Assembly: GCF_047663525.1 (NCBI RefSeq)
Contig: NC_092601.1
Span: 18,623,501 to 18,687,500 of the forward strand
Reading direction: 5' to 3'
DNA from: Anas platyrhynchos
Taxonomy: Eukaryota; Chordata; Aves; Anseriformes; Anatidae
Length of the DNA stretch: 64,000 nt
In this document: positions 12,101-25,000 of the stretch, in pieces
Layout of the letters: each line of letters opens with the position of its first letter
Position numbering within the stretch: the stretch's first letter is position 1
Made by a program: the position numbers and the translations under genes
Notes under the pieces: generated by a model
Told to the model about the DNA's origin: nothing
The model's database searches: none
The model's input: the letters and a program-made list of their open reading frames with translations, nothing else

Positions 12101-12330
12101 CCGGGCTGCATCCTGCCCAGCTCCCCCAGCAGCTCAGGCTCAGGGGCTCAGCTCCAGCTTCCCTCCCGTGTCGGGGTGCTCCTCGCAGGGCTGGAGGGCA
12201 GAGGGGCGACTGCGGGGCCGGGCTGGGCTGCGGGGCTCCGGCCCTGGCCCCTCGGGGGTCCCGCTCCCTGCAGCCCGGGGGCTCTGTGCTGAGCCGAGGG
12301 TGGGGGCAAGGGGGACCGGAGCAGAGTCCT

Positions 12331-12430
12331 GGGGGGTCCGCTCAGCCCCCAGCAGCCCCGGGGGGTCCCGCTCAGCCCCGGGGGATCCCGCTCAGCCCCG
12401 GGGGGTCCCGCTCAGCCCCCAGCAGCCCCA
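12331..12430 (+). repeat. Tandem repeat, 20-base unit, upstream of NHERF2
   Basis: The unit GGGGGTCCCGCTCAGCCCCG occurs in about four adjacent near-perfect copies, two of them extended by CAGCAGCCCC. It lies about 450-550 bases before the start codon. Confidence 0.75.
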
Positions 12431-12684
12431 GGCGGCTCCGCTCCATGCGCCCCCCGGGCATCCCCGCTCCGTGCGCCCCCGCTCCATCGGCCCCGGGGGG
12501 CTCCACCGGTTCCGTCCAGCTCCGTTCCCGGCTCCGCCCGCTCCGTCCCCGTTCCCATCCCCGTCCCCAGCTCCGGCTCCGCCTCTCCCCGCCCGTCCCC
12601 GTCCCCGTTCCCGGTGGCCGTCCCCTCCCCGCCCGCCTTGCTCCCGGCGCCGCGGGCAGCGCGCAGCATGGCCGCGCTGCGCAG

Positions 12685-12752
12685 AGCCCCAGCCCCGGCC
12701 CCAATCCCAGCCCCGATCCCAATCCCAGCCCAAACCCCAGCCCCCGAGCCGG
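12685..12752 (+). repeat. C-rich short tandem repeat (CCCAGCCCCGAT-like)
   Basis: Alternating CCCAGCCCC and AATCCC or GATCCC words repeat about six times, 130-200 bases before the NHERF2 start codon. The regular C runs could form an i-motif, or a G-quadruplex on the other strand; this is inference. Confidence 0.55.
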
Positions 12753-12821
12753 CCCCGGCCCCGCTGCCGGCCCCGTCCCGCCCCTCCGCTCCCCGCCGCC
12801 CCGCGCCCGCCCCGCGCCGCG

Positions 12822-12830
12822 CATAAAAAG
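12822..12830 (+). promoter_or_regulatory. NHERF2: TATA-like box of NHERF2
   Basis: CATAAAAAG is the only AT-rich word in a GC-saturated stretch and lies 56-64 bases before the ATG. Transcription would start near 12850, giving a 5' UTR of about 35 bases. Confidence 0.55.
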
Positions 12831-12885
12831 GGCCCCGCGGCCGCCCCCGCCCCGCTCCGTTCCGCTCCGCTCCGCCGGCCCGGCC

Positions 12886-13095
12886 ATGGCCAAGGACCAG
12901 CTGAAACCGCGGCTGTGCCACATGCTGAAAGGGGAGAACGGCTACGGCTTCCACCTGCACGGCGAGAAGGGCAAAAGCGGGCAGTTCATCCGCAAAGTGG
13001 AGCCCGGCTCCCCCGCCGAGGCGGCGGGGCTGCGCGCCGGGGACCGCGTCGTGGAGGTGAACGGGCTCAACGTGGAGCAGGAGACGCACCACCAG
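12886..13095 (+). CDS. NHERF2: NHERF2 coding exon 1 (PDZ1, first part)
   Basis: The exon has 70 codons from ATG to ...VEQETHHQ in phase 0. It carries the [16 protein letters not shown] binding-loop region of PDZ1. The donor is GTCCGG, weak beyond the GT. Reading through it gives only about 12 extra residues before a stop. The position is fixed by exact agreement with the conserved junction HHQ|VVQ. Confidence 0.95.
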
Positions 13096-16000
13096 GTCCG
13101 GGCACGGGACCCCCGCGACCCACCCACCCCCTAAACCCAGCACCCACCCCCGTGCTGGCCTCCGTGAACGGGTTGGGTCGGGAGGAGAGGGGGAGGGCTC
13201 CCCAAATGTCCCCAAGGGAGGGTCCCGGGGGGTTGGGGCGCGCTGGGTGCCCCCCGGTGCCGGGCTACATCTGCTGAGGGGATGCAGCCTCTCGCCCCCC
13301 CCGGAGCAGCAGGGGGGCTGTGCCGTGCCTGTGCCATGTAGGGCTGGGGTAGGGGTGCCAGCAGCCCGTCGGGTGGGCGAGGGGGGGGAAGGTGAAGGTG
13401 CTGGGGCACGGTTGGGCACCGCTGCGTTATGCAATCCTTGGCGAAAAGCAGCCGGGGGAGCCGGGCTGTGTTTCCGGCTCTGCTCCGCGTTCCCTCGGCC
13501 ACTTTGGGCAAGCTCCTTCTGCAGCACGGAGCGGGCGAGGATGCCTCCAAATCTACTGATAAAGCTCTGCAGGCGTTCAGCAGTTGGGGTGGCTTAAGTG
13601 AGATAGGGCTGGTAGGGGAATAATATCTGGGGGGAGACCGTGGCCGCAGCTGGGGGGGATCCAAGCGAGCTGCTTCCCAGCTCTGCTGCAGAAGCTGCGT
13701 GCTTCAGGCCTTGTCCTTTTCTGTTTATAAAATCAAAACTCGTGTTTGTTAAACAGCCCTGTCCAGAAAACAGGCGGGGAGCTTGGGGCTGCTCCGGGCT
13801 GGCTGGAGCCGCTGTCCCTTGCAGGGGCACAGCACCCAGTGCCCCCATCTGCCTCGTGGCCTGCAGGGCTCTGCGGGGTGTAGTGTTGTAGTAACTTAAG
13901 GCACGCGCCTGGCACCCGCTGCTGGAGCTTTATCGGGGCCAAGCAGGGATGTGGCTGGTGCAGGCTGCAGCCCCGGTGGTGTTTTGGGGGTGTGTGGGTT
14001 CTGGGTTTCCCCTGCTGGCATGGATGTTGGTGTGCTCAGGGCAAGGCAGAGCCCTCCGGGGCATCATGGCCAGTCCTGGTGACTCCAGGAAAGCTCTTTG
14101 AGCTCCTCTCTGTGGGCTTTGGGGTCTCTCATGCTAATTTAGCTTGTTTTGATGATCTCAGCCAGCTGTGTAAAAGTTGATGTTTGTCTTGAATGTGACT
14201 GAAGGAGGATCCATGTCTTTGATCTAGCTGGGCAGAGAGCTGGGCTGCTGTCCCCCACTGGAAGCCAGCAGAGCTCCCTGCTGAAAATCGGATGCTGGGG
14301 AGTGAGCGATAGCACCAAGACAGCGGCACGTGTCCCTGAAACGTGCAGGGGGGCTTGTAGGTAAAGTGAAATGGAGAGATTTTCCTTCTTCCATTTCCAG
14401 CTGGCAGAGGCAGGATTGAGCCTGCTGTGGGGTGGGATGGGATGGAGTATGGATGGAGCATCCCACCCGGGCTGTCATGGAGCTCGCTGTCCTGAAGTGC
14501 TCCCACTGCGGGGTCATCAATGCCTGAGCGTGGAGGCAGGTGGGTGATGTGGTGGTTAAATGTTGGCTCCTGTGGATGGCTGAGAGCAGCCAGGCTCGCC
14601 ATGGCCTCTCCTGGTGCTGTTACAGTCCCTGTCCTTCCTTGGCTGGGCGCTTCTCCAAGCGCATCTGAAGCTGTGTCAGGAGGGAGCCAGGAGCACACAA
14701 GGCCTTGCTATGTGGTGCAACTATGTTTCGGGCTGAACTTGATGATATTTGCGTCTGTGCTCTGTTTCCATGGCCTTCCCCAAGGAGCGAAGGCAGGACG
14801 TGTTCTCAGGGCGTCCTGTTCCCATCTGGGATGAGAACCGTGTCCGGGCTGCTCGCTTGCCTCCTCCCGGCGGGTGAGCAGAGCTGTGCCCAGCCCCCCT
14901 TCTACAAGTGTCTGCACCAGCAAGGTGAGCGCAAAGATGACCAAGTGGTGCTGTTAAAAGGTGGTGCAAGAAAGCCTCCAGGTCCCCCATGGGGATGTAA
15001 GAGCTGTGTGAGGGTGGAGGCATCACACCCAGAGCAGGAGGGGGAACTGTGCCATCTCTGTGGGTCTCCTTCCCAGCCAGCTGGGGTTTGCTGGAGTGGA
15101 CAGGCCCAGCGGGCTCTGCCAGGCTGGTGCTGGTGCAGCCGGGGTGGGAGCTGGTCTGGGTGGAGCCGCGGAGGATGTGGGGCTGGGAGCAGCTCTGGGA
15201 AGGTCCGGATGTGTCGGGGAGGCTGAGTTGCCTTCAGAAAAGCTGCGAGTGAGGTGGTGGCCATGGCTCGGAGGCGGGTAGGTTACTGGGCTCTGCACCT
15301 GGTTGCTGCTCTGCTCCATCTCCAAAGCACCTTGCTGCCCAGCTGGCTCATCATGGCAAGGCCTTCTGGCATGGAGGGAGGGGATTTGTGCCTGCTCTGT
15401 GTCCCAGCACAGCCAGAGCGGGGCTGGGAGGATGCTGCTTCCACTGCTGCTGTGCCCATGTGGAGCTGGGGGGCAGCTGGGCCACTGTGCCATAGCCAGT
15501 GCGTTACGGCACCTGCAGTGTCTCAGGGCGCTTCTGCTCTCTCTCTCTTCTGCTGTCATGAGGTTGCAGCTGGTTTGGAAGGGTTTGGGAGCTCTCTGGG
15601 GGTGTCTTGTGTTGTGAGCCCCCCAGTGCTGACTGCAGCAGAGCGTGGTGCAGCTTGTGCAGTGCTTGAGCTGCAGCAGCAGCGCTGGGGCTTTCCAAAA
15701 GGAGAACGCTTTGCTCTGTGCAGCAGCTCTGAGGAACGCGCTCTGGCACCTGCAGTTCCCCCGCACGTGGTGCTTGCAGGGACCGGCCCCGCTCCCAGCC
15801 CCACGGAGCTCCCTGGTGCTGCCTCTCCTGCCACAGCGTGCTGCTGGCTGCCTGCTCCCGGATCCCCTCCTGGAGAAGTGGCTCCGCTCAGGCGCTGCCT
15901 TGCCGGTGTCAGCAGCGTCGCCTGATGCCGCGTATAAATAGATGTGAAAAGGAGCAGATGGATTTTCTGGGGCTCGGCGGAGAAGCACCCTTCAGGCTGG

Positions 16001-19000
16001 TTATGGATGGGAGCCCTGGGCAAGCTGCCGCCTGGCGCAGGGCTGGAGGGCTTCGTTGGTTCGTGGAGGACAGGCAGCCTTGTCTGCAGTCTATAAATTT
16101 CCTCTTGGTTGTTTTTTTTTTTTTCATTTGCAGATACCGGGTCTGTTGACCTTGAATGGAGCTTGCAGGGGAGTAAATAAATGCTGGCTAATTGCACATT
16201 AGGCTCATTTGTCACTTCTAACCTTGGCGGTTGCAGCGTGTCTGGCCAGCATGACCTAGATCAGAGCAGGAGCACTGTGAGGAAGCCTGCACTGCTTCGG
16301 GGCTTTCCCAGCACTGCTGGGGCCGTGTGGGGCTGTGGGGCAGCGAGCGGTGGCCAGCGGCCCCCTGCAGCTGGGGACAGCGGCTGAGCAGCATCAGGAC
16401 CCATCCTCATCCCTGGGATGAAGGCCATGCAGGGAGGAGGAGGTGTTTGCCCCATCAGAGCTCTGAGGCTACTGACAGGGAGTCCCGGAGGTTTTCTCTG
16501 CCCCTTGCTCATGTCCTCGGTTTGCGCTGTGCCCCTCACGTGCCAGATTCGGCTCCTCCGGGGCTGCTGAGCAGCTCTCCACTTTCCCACGTGCGAACTG
16601 CCCGGCTCTCCCCTTCCTCCCCGCTGGGCTGACACCGCCAGCTCCTTTCAGAGGAGCTGCAGTCACAAAAAAATGAAGAAAAAAAAAAAAAGGCGAGGCT
16701 GTGTGAGGACAATGGCCCCTATTCAGCAGGGCCTGGAGCTGGATACCAGCAGGGACGGGCCCAGCTCCTGGTGCTGGTTTCTCTTATCTCCGCTGTCCGG
16801 TAGCGCAGGAGAGGATGAATGCAGATCAGATTGTTTCTTTTGTGAATCCTCCTGGGGAGGGGAGAGCCTCGCAAAGCAACTGGGGCACCGCGTGTGTGTG
16901 CGCTGCTTCACGGTGCCTCCTTGGGGATTCTGGCTCTCCGCTGTGCCCCTGGGTTTCGGGGCAGAAGGAAGCCCCAGATAAAGGGAAGGGGGTGTGTGGG
17001 CAGGTTGTGTAGTGGGACAGATCGTGCTCCCCCTCCAAGGGACAAAGGCAGGGAGCAGGACCTGTGATGCTTGGTGCCCAGTGTGGCCTCTGGGCAGAGG
17101 GGTGACACCAGGCGATGTGCGTGCAGCTGCCCTGGGCAGATTTGTCCCTTGGGTTGGGCTGGAAGGAGTTGTCACTTGTCACCAGGGGCTGCAGATGTGC
17201 CATCCTGGCCCTTCCAAAGATCTGCCCCTGTCCCCATCATCCACAGAGGTGGTAGCAAGGCTGAAGTTGCAGGGGCTTCAAGGACTGGGGGTCCAAGCTG
17301 CAAGGCTGGGGGTCCTCGGGTGCAGCTCCTGCCCTAGCTGGGGGGGGCTCCCTGGGTTTCTGCTCACTTCTTTCCCTCCCTTGCAGGTCGTGCAGCGCAT
17401 CAAAGCCGTGGAGACAGAGACTCGCCTGCTGGTGGTGGACAAGGAGACGGACGAGTACCTGTGCAGCCTGCGCCTGACGTGCACGGAGGAGATGGTGCAC
17501 AGCGGGGTCCTGCTGGGCTCTGGCGTCTCGCCCACCAAGTCGGTGGGCAGCGACAACGGGGAGGTCTGGAAGCCGCAGCTGGACCTGAGCGGGGGCAGCC
17601 TCCAGCGGCACTCGCACAGCTTCTCCTCGCACGGCAGCAGGAAGGTGAGCGCAGCGCAGGGCTGGCGGGGCTGGGTGGCAGGATATTTCTGCCCTGGGAC
17701 GAGCACGGTTTGCTTCCCATGAGAAAAACCTTCTGGATGTGGTTGTTGGGTCTGGGGACCCTGCTGTGTGTCCTGGAGCTGTGGGTGAGCTGCCCCATGG
17801 CCTCATCTGCTCTGCTTGAAGCAGCATCAGCTGTTGGTGCTGTGCTGGCCTCTCCCTCCCTGCACTCCTGGAGGGTCACAGGGGCTGCAGAGGGTCTGGG
17901 GGGGTCCCCCAGCCCTGGGGGCGAGTGTCCCATGGGGTCTGGCTGAGGTCTGTGTCCCCGGCCCATGGGGACAGGCAGCACGGACCCGGGGCTTGGTGGA
18001 GCTGCCCCTTTTGCCTCTGTTATTTCTAGGAGGGAGGGAACATCTGGTCGAACGTGTTCTCAGCTTTTTTTGCTTTAAATAGGAAGGAAATTAGCTCTTT
18101 TTCAAGTGGCCTGGGTCTGGGCTGCGATTCTGCAGTAAGTGCCTTTTATTGGTAAGCTCCTTTCCAAAAAGGAAAGAATTTGAGGTGGAAGATGTCCAGT
18201 TTCCATGGCTGGCTCCCCTGCTGGGGCTGGGCTGGCGGTGACGGCGCAGCCTTGCACTCGCAGATAGGCAGCGTGCTCGGCCCGGCGCCCTCCTCGCTCG
18301 GGGTGCGAGCGTGGCAGGAGCAGCGTGGGACCGAGACATCACAGCCACCGCCGTGCAGCTGGCTGGCCCCATCCTGCGCCCACCCCACTCAATTGGGGGT
18401 GAAACCTGCAGCTGGGGCTGTGCGAGCCCTCCTGCCACCGGCTGGGGGGGGCTCTGCTTGGAGCAAGCCTTTCCCTGCTCCTAAATTCAGCTCCAGCAGC
18501 TTCATGGCCTCAGGAGCCCCCCCAGCTGAGGAAATCCCCCCCGTGGAAGTGTGATGGCAGGGGGGCAGGAGGCACGGAGATGTGGGTCTGGGGGGGTCTT
18601 GCCTGCAGCCCTTCCTTTCAGGGCTGCCTTTGTCCCACAGGGGTGTGCCTGCCCTGGGGGGGCTGCCCTGCCTGGGGAGGATGGGCTGGAGGCTGTGTGC
18701 TGTGGGGTTGTTGGAAGTTTGGGGTGAGGATGGAGGTCAGCGCCGTGGGGGCTTGTGTGCTCCCCCGGGACAGCCAGAGGGAAGGGAAGGGGTCTGGGGG
18801 GAGTGGGGCCGCGGTGGGAGCGGCTGGGCACGGCTTCCCGGGCTGGGGGGTTTCCTATCCTGTCTCTGTTTCTGTAGCTGGGTGAAATCCAGCAGTTTGT
18901 GCTGACGGGAAGTCGGGCGCGGGGAACGGGCCGGTCCTTTCCGGCCTTTGGGTTTCAGCTCCCTCCAAGGAGAGGGTGGGACAGGGAGAGCCGAGCGGGC

Positions 19001-22000
19001 TGGGGTGCGAGGTGGGGGGGCGCCTATGGGACACGGCCAGGGGGAGCACACAGCATGGGGCTGCATTTGGGGCCATGCAGCAGATGCAGTGCCCCAGCTG
19101 GACAAAGGGACCCGCAGTGGCTTTGCCTTGTGGGGCCCTGCTGGGCCTTGTCCTGCCTGCTTCAAGGCAGAGCTGCCCCTCTGATGCTGGGTTTGGGGCA
19201 GGCTGATGGGCCTGCTGTGGGGCCGTGGCAGCTGGGATCCCATTAGAGACCCCTAAACCACATCTGGCAGGGGCCAGGAGCTGGGCTCAGCAGCACCAGG
19301 AGAAGCTGGGCCTGGGCTGGTGCTTCTGTGTCCTTCCCTGGAGGTGCTCAGGGAAGGAGAGGTGGCAGCTCTGCTTCTCCTGCAGGCCCACGGCCTCGAC
19401 CTGCTGCTGTGGGGGCCAGGGCTGATGCTTGGGGCAGGATGGGGCTGCGCTGGTGACATTTGTTTGTGTAAAAGCTGCAGCTTTGCTTTATGCGAGGCCA
19501 GGTTGATCAGTGCAGCCTAAAGCAAGGAGCAACTGGAAGAACGAGGAGGGAAATCTGGCAGCACGGGGTGGCCGAGCTGTGGGCAGTGGGGGGGCGATGC
19601 AGTGGGCAGAGCCCTGCCAGCCCCCCCCGCTGCCGCCTTCCCCTTCAGGGTGAGAAGTGGCGGTGGCTCTGGGCATTGAGGTTAACGTGCACCCCGGCAG
19701 CGACCCGGTGTCCAGGCCCCTGTGCCTCCAGCAAGCACTGTAGCACGATGAATAATTCAGCGTGTATTTAAAATCAGGCTGCCTGCCCTGAGAGCAGGGC
19801 TGGCTGCCAGCAGTGTGCGCCCATCGGAGCGCTGCTGTCCCCGGCACCCGGGGACTTGGTGGCTCTGGGAGCGGGGTCTGCGTGGCCCCGTCCTGCTGCT
19901 CTGAGCCCGGTTTGTGTCCCCCGTGCTGGAGGGGACACTTCTGAGTACCCAAATATTCTGAAAGGCTTGTTTTCAAAATGCCTGCCTTGGCTCTGCAATG
20001 CAATCTGCCCTGCAGGCAAACAAAGCTGTGGGGAGGTGAGGTGTGACCCAGGCTGAGCCGTGCTGACAGAAGGGCTGAGCCCCACGAATGTGCCGTGCTG
20101 GTGCTGCTTCCTTGTCCCTGGGCTTCCTTGTCCTCGTGTCCCCTTGTTCCCAGGGCTCATGGGATTTTGGAGGCAGCGGGCACGCTGTGGTGGAGGGCAG
20201 CTCCCGGCTCTGCTCGGGCTGTTCAGGTGCGTCGGGGGCTGCGTTCCTCTGAGCTGCTTTTATTGCCAAGGTGCCTTTGGGACGGCGCAGTTGGTGGTGG
20301 TGTGAAATGCTCGGGCTGCCCGTGTGCTGTGGGGCATGGGCAGATGGGGGCTGGGGCTGCCCATGGTTCAGCTCACCCTGCTGCTCCCTGGGGGACGCTG
20401 CACAGCAGAGCCTAGGTCCCTGTTTTAGCCACAATGTGCTCGTTAGCAGCGTCCTGGGGGGTTTGCTCCTGTTGGGACTTGCTGCCTCGCCGTGCTCCAG
20501 CTGTGTTTGCAGGAGAAACAAGAACAAGGCCCTGGAGAGGTGTTCGGGGTGATGCAGTTCCTGTGTTGTTCTGGTCATACCAAAGCACGATTTGGGGGCT
20601 GGGGATGCGAAGGGGCTGTGACAACAATCACTTATCTTTTGGAAACTGAGCCTGCATCTTGTTTAGCTTCTGGATTCAAGCAGCCTGTTCTCCTCTGCCG
20701 GGAACTTTAACATGGGGGGGAATCAGTGCCTGGGTTTTGTCTGGCCCCCGCCTGAGCCTGGCAAGAACCGCAAGCCATGAAGCGAGCAGGAAAATGGGCA
20801 ACCCCCCTGGGGGGCCCTTTGTGACAGCGAGCAGGCGCTGAGCTGAGCCTGGTGCGTGCCACGGGCCCATCCCACACTCAGCAGCGGGGACCTGGGGACG
20901 GCTGCGCCGTGTCCTGGAGGAGCAGGGCTGAGCGCGTGGGCTCGGGGACCCGCAGGTGTGGGGCAGCGCTGACATGGGGCAGTAAATATTTACCCTTCTG
21001 TTTGGGTCAGGCACAAGAACTTTTGTTTCTGCTGCAAATAAAACTCCGCATTGCAACATCTCCTGCCGCCAGCTTTCTGCCGGAGCGCTGGAAGAGGAAT
21101 AACTCGGGACAGATGTTTTCGGAGAGCTTTGCCAGCTCAGTTGAGGCCCAAAATTTAGGGCTTGTAGAATAACCACAGAGATGTAATAAAACCTAACATG
21201 AGCAGAAATGTCTGCAGTAATTATGCAATTTAAAAAAAATAAATAAATTTTTGGCTTAAACTAAAGCACTTCCCTGCAGCAACCTGTGCTCCCTGGGTCC
21301 CCAGGGGCTGGCTGTGACCAGAGGGACAGCAGGACGAGTCCCTGGTTCCCCTGTTTGGGGCTGAGGCATGGGTCAAGGCTTAGATAAACCTCTCCAATGT
21401 GGCTGTGTATGCCACCACCCTGGCTGAAAAAGCAGGCATATATCCACCTTGTCTTTTTTTTCCTCTAAAAACCTTTGTGAAGCCCTTTCTGCACTGGAGC
21501 TGCTGCCCAGCGATGCCCACAGCAGCTGGGTGCTGCTCTGCTGTGTCCATCCGAGGGTCTGGGATGGGAGCACAGCTCCCCCGGCCCATGCTGGAGAAGA
21601 GAAAATTCCACAAAAGGAGGCAGGGAGGCAGCACCCAGGGGTGCAGGGGATGGGCAAAGGGCTCTGTTGCGGCTGGAGCCCAGCCCAAGGAGCTGAAGCT
21701 GGGCTTTCTTTTGGGATTAGCGTGCTAATCCCATCCGAGAGGCAGAGGCTGGCGTGCAGCTGAGCTGCGGGGAAGCCGGTGGCCCCGCGCTGGCGCTGAC
21801 CCCGCTGCATTATTGATAGCGCCGGGCTCGCCGGCATCGAGTGTCGCGGGGCTGGGTGGACTTGGTGCGAGGACAGCGCGGGGGGCACGGGAGCAGCTGC
21901 AGCGCCTTGGAGATGGGGATGGGGCAAATGTGCACAAATAATCACATTTTTCAGGCTGCTTTTCCATGATGGTTCTGAGCACTGGGGCTTTGGTAAAAGG

Positions 22001-25000
22001 AGTGGGCTGAAAGCTGTGTTTTTGTGGAGTGCCTTTTCGGGAGCTGGATGCGTTTCTTGCAGCTCTCCGTGGTGCAGGGCTGTGCAGCATCTCGGGGTCT
22101 GTGCTGTTTGGGGAGGCTCTGGCCCCGTTGCCTTGCTGCAGGCAGGGCAGTCCTAGCCCTGTGCCTCCAAGTCTGCTCCCCCCCCTTGTGTATCAGTGGT
22201 CTGTCAACTTTTTATTTGTTTTGGTATCAGTTTTGGGCAGGTGTAGCAATATGGCCTGTGCAGTGGGATTTGCTGGAGCCCCGATTTGATGACCCCGCAG
22301 CGCTGCAGCACTCACAGCTCTCAGCAGGGGTCTGAGCCTCATCCTGCTCCTCCTGTCCTGGGGGCACTCCCCAGCACCCCAAGGTGCAGATGGCAGTGTG
22401 ATGCTCTCCGTGCTGCACTTTGGCAGGGTCAGCCCTGGCTCTGCACCCTGGTCTCTCACAGATGGAGGATTTGGGGGCACACATTTGGATGTCAGATGCT
22501 TCCTTTCCTGCTGGCTGTGCTTGTGTCCCAGCACCCAAACGACCCCGGGTCTGCAGCTGGGCTGTGGGACCGAGGGAAGGGAGGAACAGGAGCCCCCCTG
22601 CAGCTTGGTGGGGCAGCGGGGCCCGGCGAGGAGCTCACCGGGGGGTGTTTTCATGTGGGGTGGTGCAGGAAGCCCCTCCCTGGAGGAGAGCATCCACCCC
22701 GCAGCAGAAACTTCCTCCGTGGGATATTTTTAGTGAAACACAAAGCAAGTGGAAGGGAGCGGGAGGCAGATTAGCATCAGGAGGAGCTGCGCCCTGCCAA
22801 GGGTCTTTGTTCCTGGGGCCACGTGCTCCTGAGGGATGCCTGGCCTCAACAGTGAGGGGACAGCGGGGTCACCCCTGGGGACCTGCCACCTCTCGGTGGG
22901 TGGTGGTAGCATGCCAGGCTGCAGAGTGGTGGCACTGACACTGAGAGATGTGACCCCGCTGCATTCGAGAGGATGAACTGCAGCTGATAATGCTCCTTTC
23001 TGCATCCCTGGGTAATCAAAAGCTTTCCTCCAAAGTGATTTAAAAACCCCAGCGTTACTGGGAGCAGTTCAAACTGCAGCTTGCTCTGGTGCAACCAGCC
23101 CCGGCCCCCCTCTGCTCGCAGGGATGCGCTCGAGCAGCTTGCTTTAATAACAGCCCTGCTCCTCGCGGGCTCCGCGCCAGCCGTTTAATGGTTCTGTTCA
23201 ATAGTACAAATATTAAATGCTTTCAAATAAATTAAAAATCATCTGGCAGGATCTGGACCTTCTGCGTGTGCCCTGGCAGCTGCACAGCGCCTCCGCCGTG
23301 ACTTTGCTGCGTCCTGGCGCGTTGCTCGTGCTCCTGTCGTGGGGCTGGGCTGCAGCTCCTGCGGGGTGGCTGTGATGGGATGCAGCAGCCGTGGGTGGCT
23401 TCAGCCACAGGGTTGGAAAACTCTGGGTCAAACTTTTTTTTTTGGGGGGGGAGGATGGTTTTTGTGATGAGTTTGTTTTCAGGTGCAAAAATGTCAGTTT
23501 TCATAAGAAAATGCTTTTGTTTCTGTAAAGCTCTGAAGTGTTGAGTGCTTTAGCTTTCTCACCTTAAAACAATGTGGCTTTGTTTTGTGTTCTTTATTCC
23601 CAAGACCCAAATTAATATGGGAACCGCATGGTTCCAGTTGTCTCTACCCAGCATTGTGCCTGGTGCCCTGTGCGAAGTGGCTGGGCCTCGAGGCGCTTGG
23701 CTCCAGCCATGGTGCTGCTGTGGGCGATGCCTTGGGCAGAGCCAGTGTGGGGGGCTGAAAAATGGCCAGGGACTGAAAAATGGCCAAGGACTGAAGGTGC
23801 CAGCAGGCGTGGGGCAGCTCTGGCACAGGGTAAGGTGCTCGCAGGGAGTGGGAGCACACGGAGCGAGCGTGCGGTGAGCGCACCGCCTTCACGGCACATT
23901 CCTGGGCTGGAAGGGGCCGCGGCTTCCAGCTGTCGGGCAGGCACACGCGGCTTCCAAACGAGCTTTTAAAGAGCTCTCTTTAATCCGCAAGGCAGTATCC
24001 CCGCACTGATTGCAGCTGTAACAGCACGCAAGTGAGATGCGATGGCTGTGGCAATGGCTGTGGCGTTGCCTCGCTCCATACGTGTCTTTCCTGCTCTTTG
24101 GGCAGGGAGACTGAGAGGTTGAGCGGCTCGCCCAGCATTACAGGAGAGCTTGGCACACTAAAATAAGGTCTGAAGAGAGCCAGGTTTGGCTCCCAGTCCT
24201 TGGCTCTGTCTCTAGGTGTGGAGGTTTTACAGGCGGTGGTCTCGGGAGGCTCCAGGCAGGGATATGAGCGAGAAAATTAAACTCTTAATCAGTAAAGGGC
24301 TTCTCCAGGTCCACAGGTTTCTATAAATAAGGAATTAAAACCCAACTTGTAGACATAATTATTTCTGGCAAGTTCCATGTTGTAATTTAATTTCATTGCC
24401 GCTCTTGCTTGCGCTCCTGAGTGTTTTGGTTCGACTGCTGCGTACGCTTAAACCGTGACCAGACTTGGAGCTGTGTTTTTTTGGCCAAATATCTCTCTTC
24501 CCACTAAATCCTTGCACAAGTCTGTTACGAGTAACTGTAGGTATCTGTCAGCAGTGGCTCTGGGAAAGCCAAACTGAAAGTAGCTTTATCCATAAGGGGA
24601 AGGAGACTCCCTCCCTACGGGTGCTGGTGCTGCAGCAGTGGCTTTGGGGCTCTGTCCCCCCACAGGGACATGGCACTGAGCTGTGCCCTGCGCTGCCCTG
24701 GGGCTTGTGCTGCTGCTGCCACTGTGAATACCTGTGGGAAAGCATCTGGAAGTGGGTGGGTGAAGGGAACAGGGCACGGGGGCAGCAGCGAATTGGTGGG
24801 GTCAGGATAACAGGCCTTAGTGCTGCCTGCTGCAAATCCCGTTAGGCAAAGCTCGCTGCCTGCAGGGACCCGGAGGAGTCCCCGTGGTGTTATGTCATTA
24901 AACCCTCTTATGGATTTACAGGGACTAATCCCCTTAAAGAAATGAGTGGCACAAAAGGCGGCGGGCGGGCTAATCCCCGCTCGCTGCCCTGCGGGTTAAC

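Larger units (their letters stand above)
12100..13300. promoter_or_regulatory. CpG island at the NHERF2 promoter and first exon
   Basis: The stretch is C/G saturated with very many CpGs and covers the promoter, 5' UTR and first coding exon of NHERF2. Two C-rich tandem repeats lie within it (12331-12430 and 12685-12752). All three frames of each strand stay open for long distances because stop codons are rare at this composition. Confidence 0.75.

Noticed and set aside
12015-13277. Long plus-strand open frames across the NHERF2 promoter (420 and 381 codons)
   Set aside because: One merely extends the true NHERF2 frame upstream through promoter repeats; the other is out of frame. Translation of the tandem repeats is low complexity, and the conserved N-terminus starts at 12886.
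12412-13527. 371-codon minus-strand frame opposite NHERF2 exon 1
   Set aside because: It is antisense to a confirmed exon and to C-rich repeats, with Gly/Ala/Arg bias only.
15023-15988. 321-codon minus-strand frame in NHERF2 intron 1
   Set aside because: It has biased composition, no recognisable domain, and competing open frames on the other strand.
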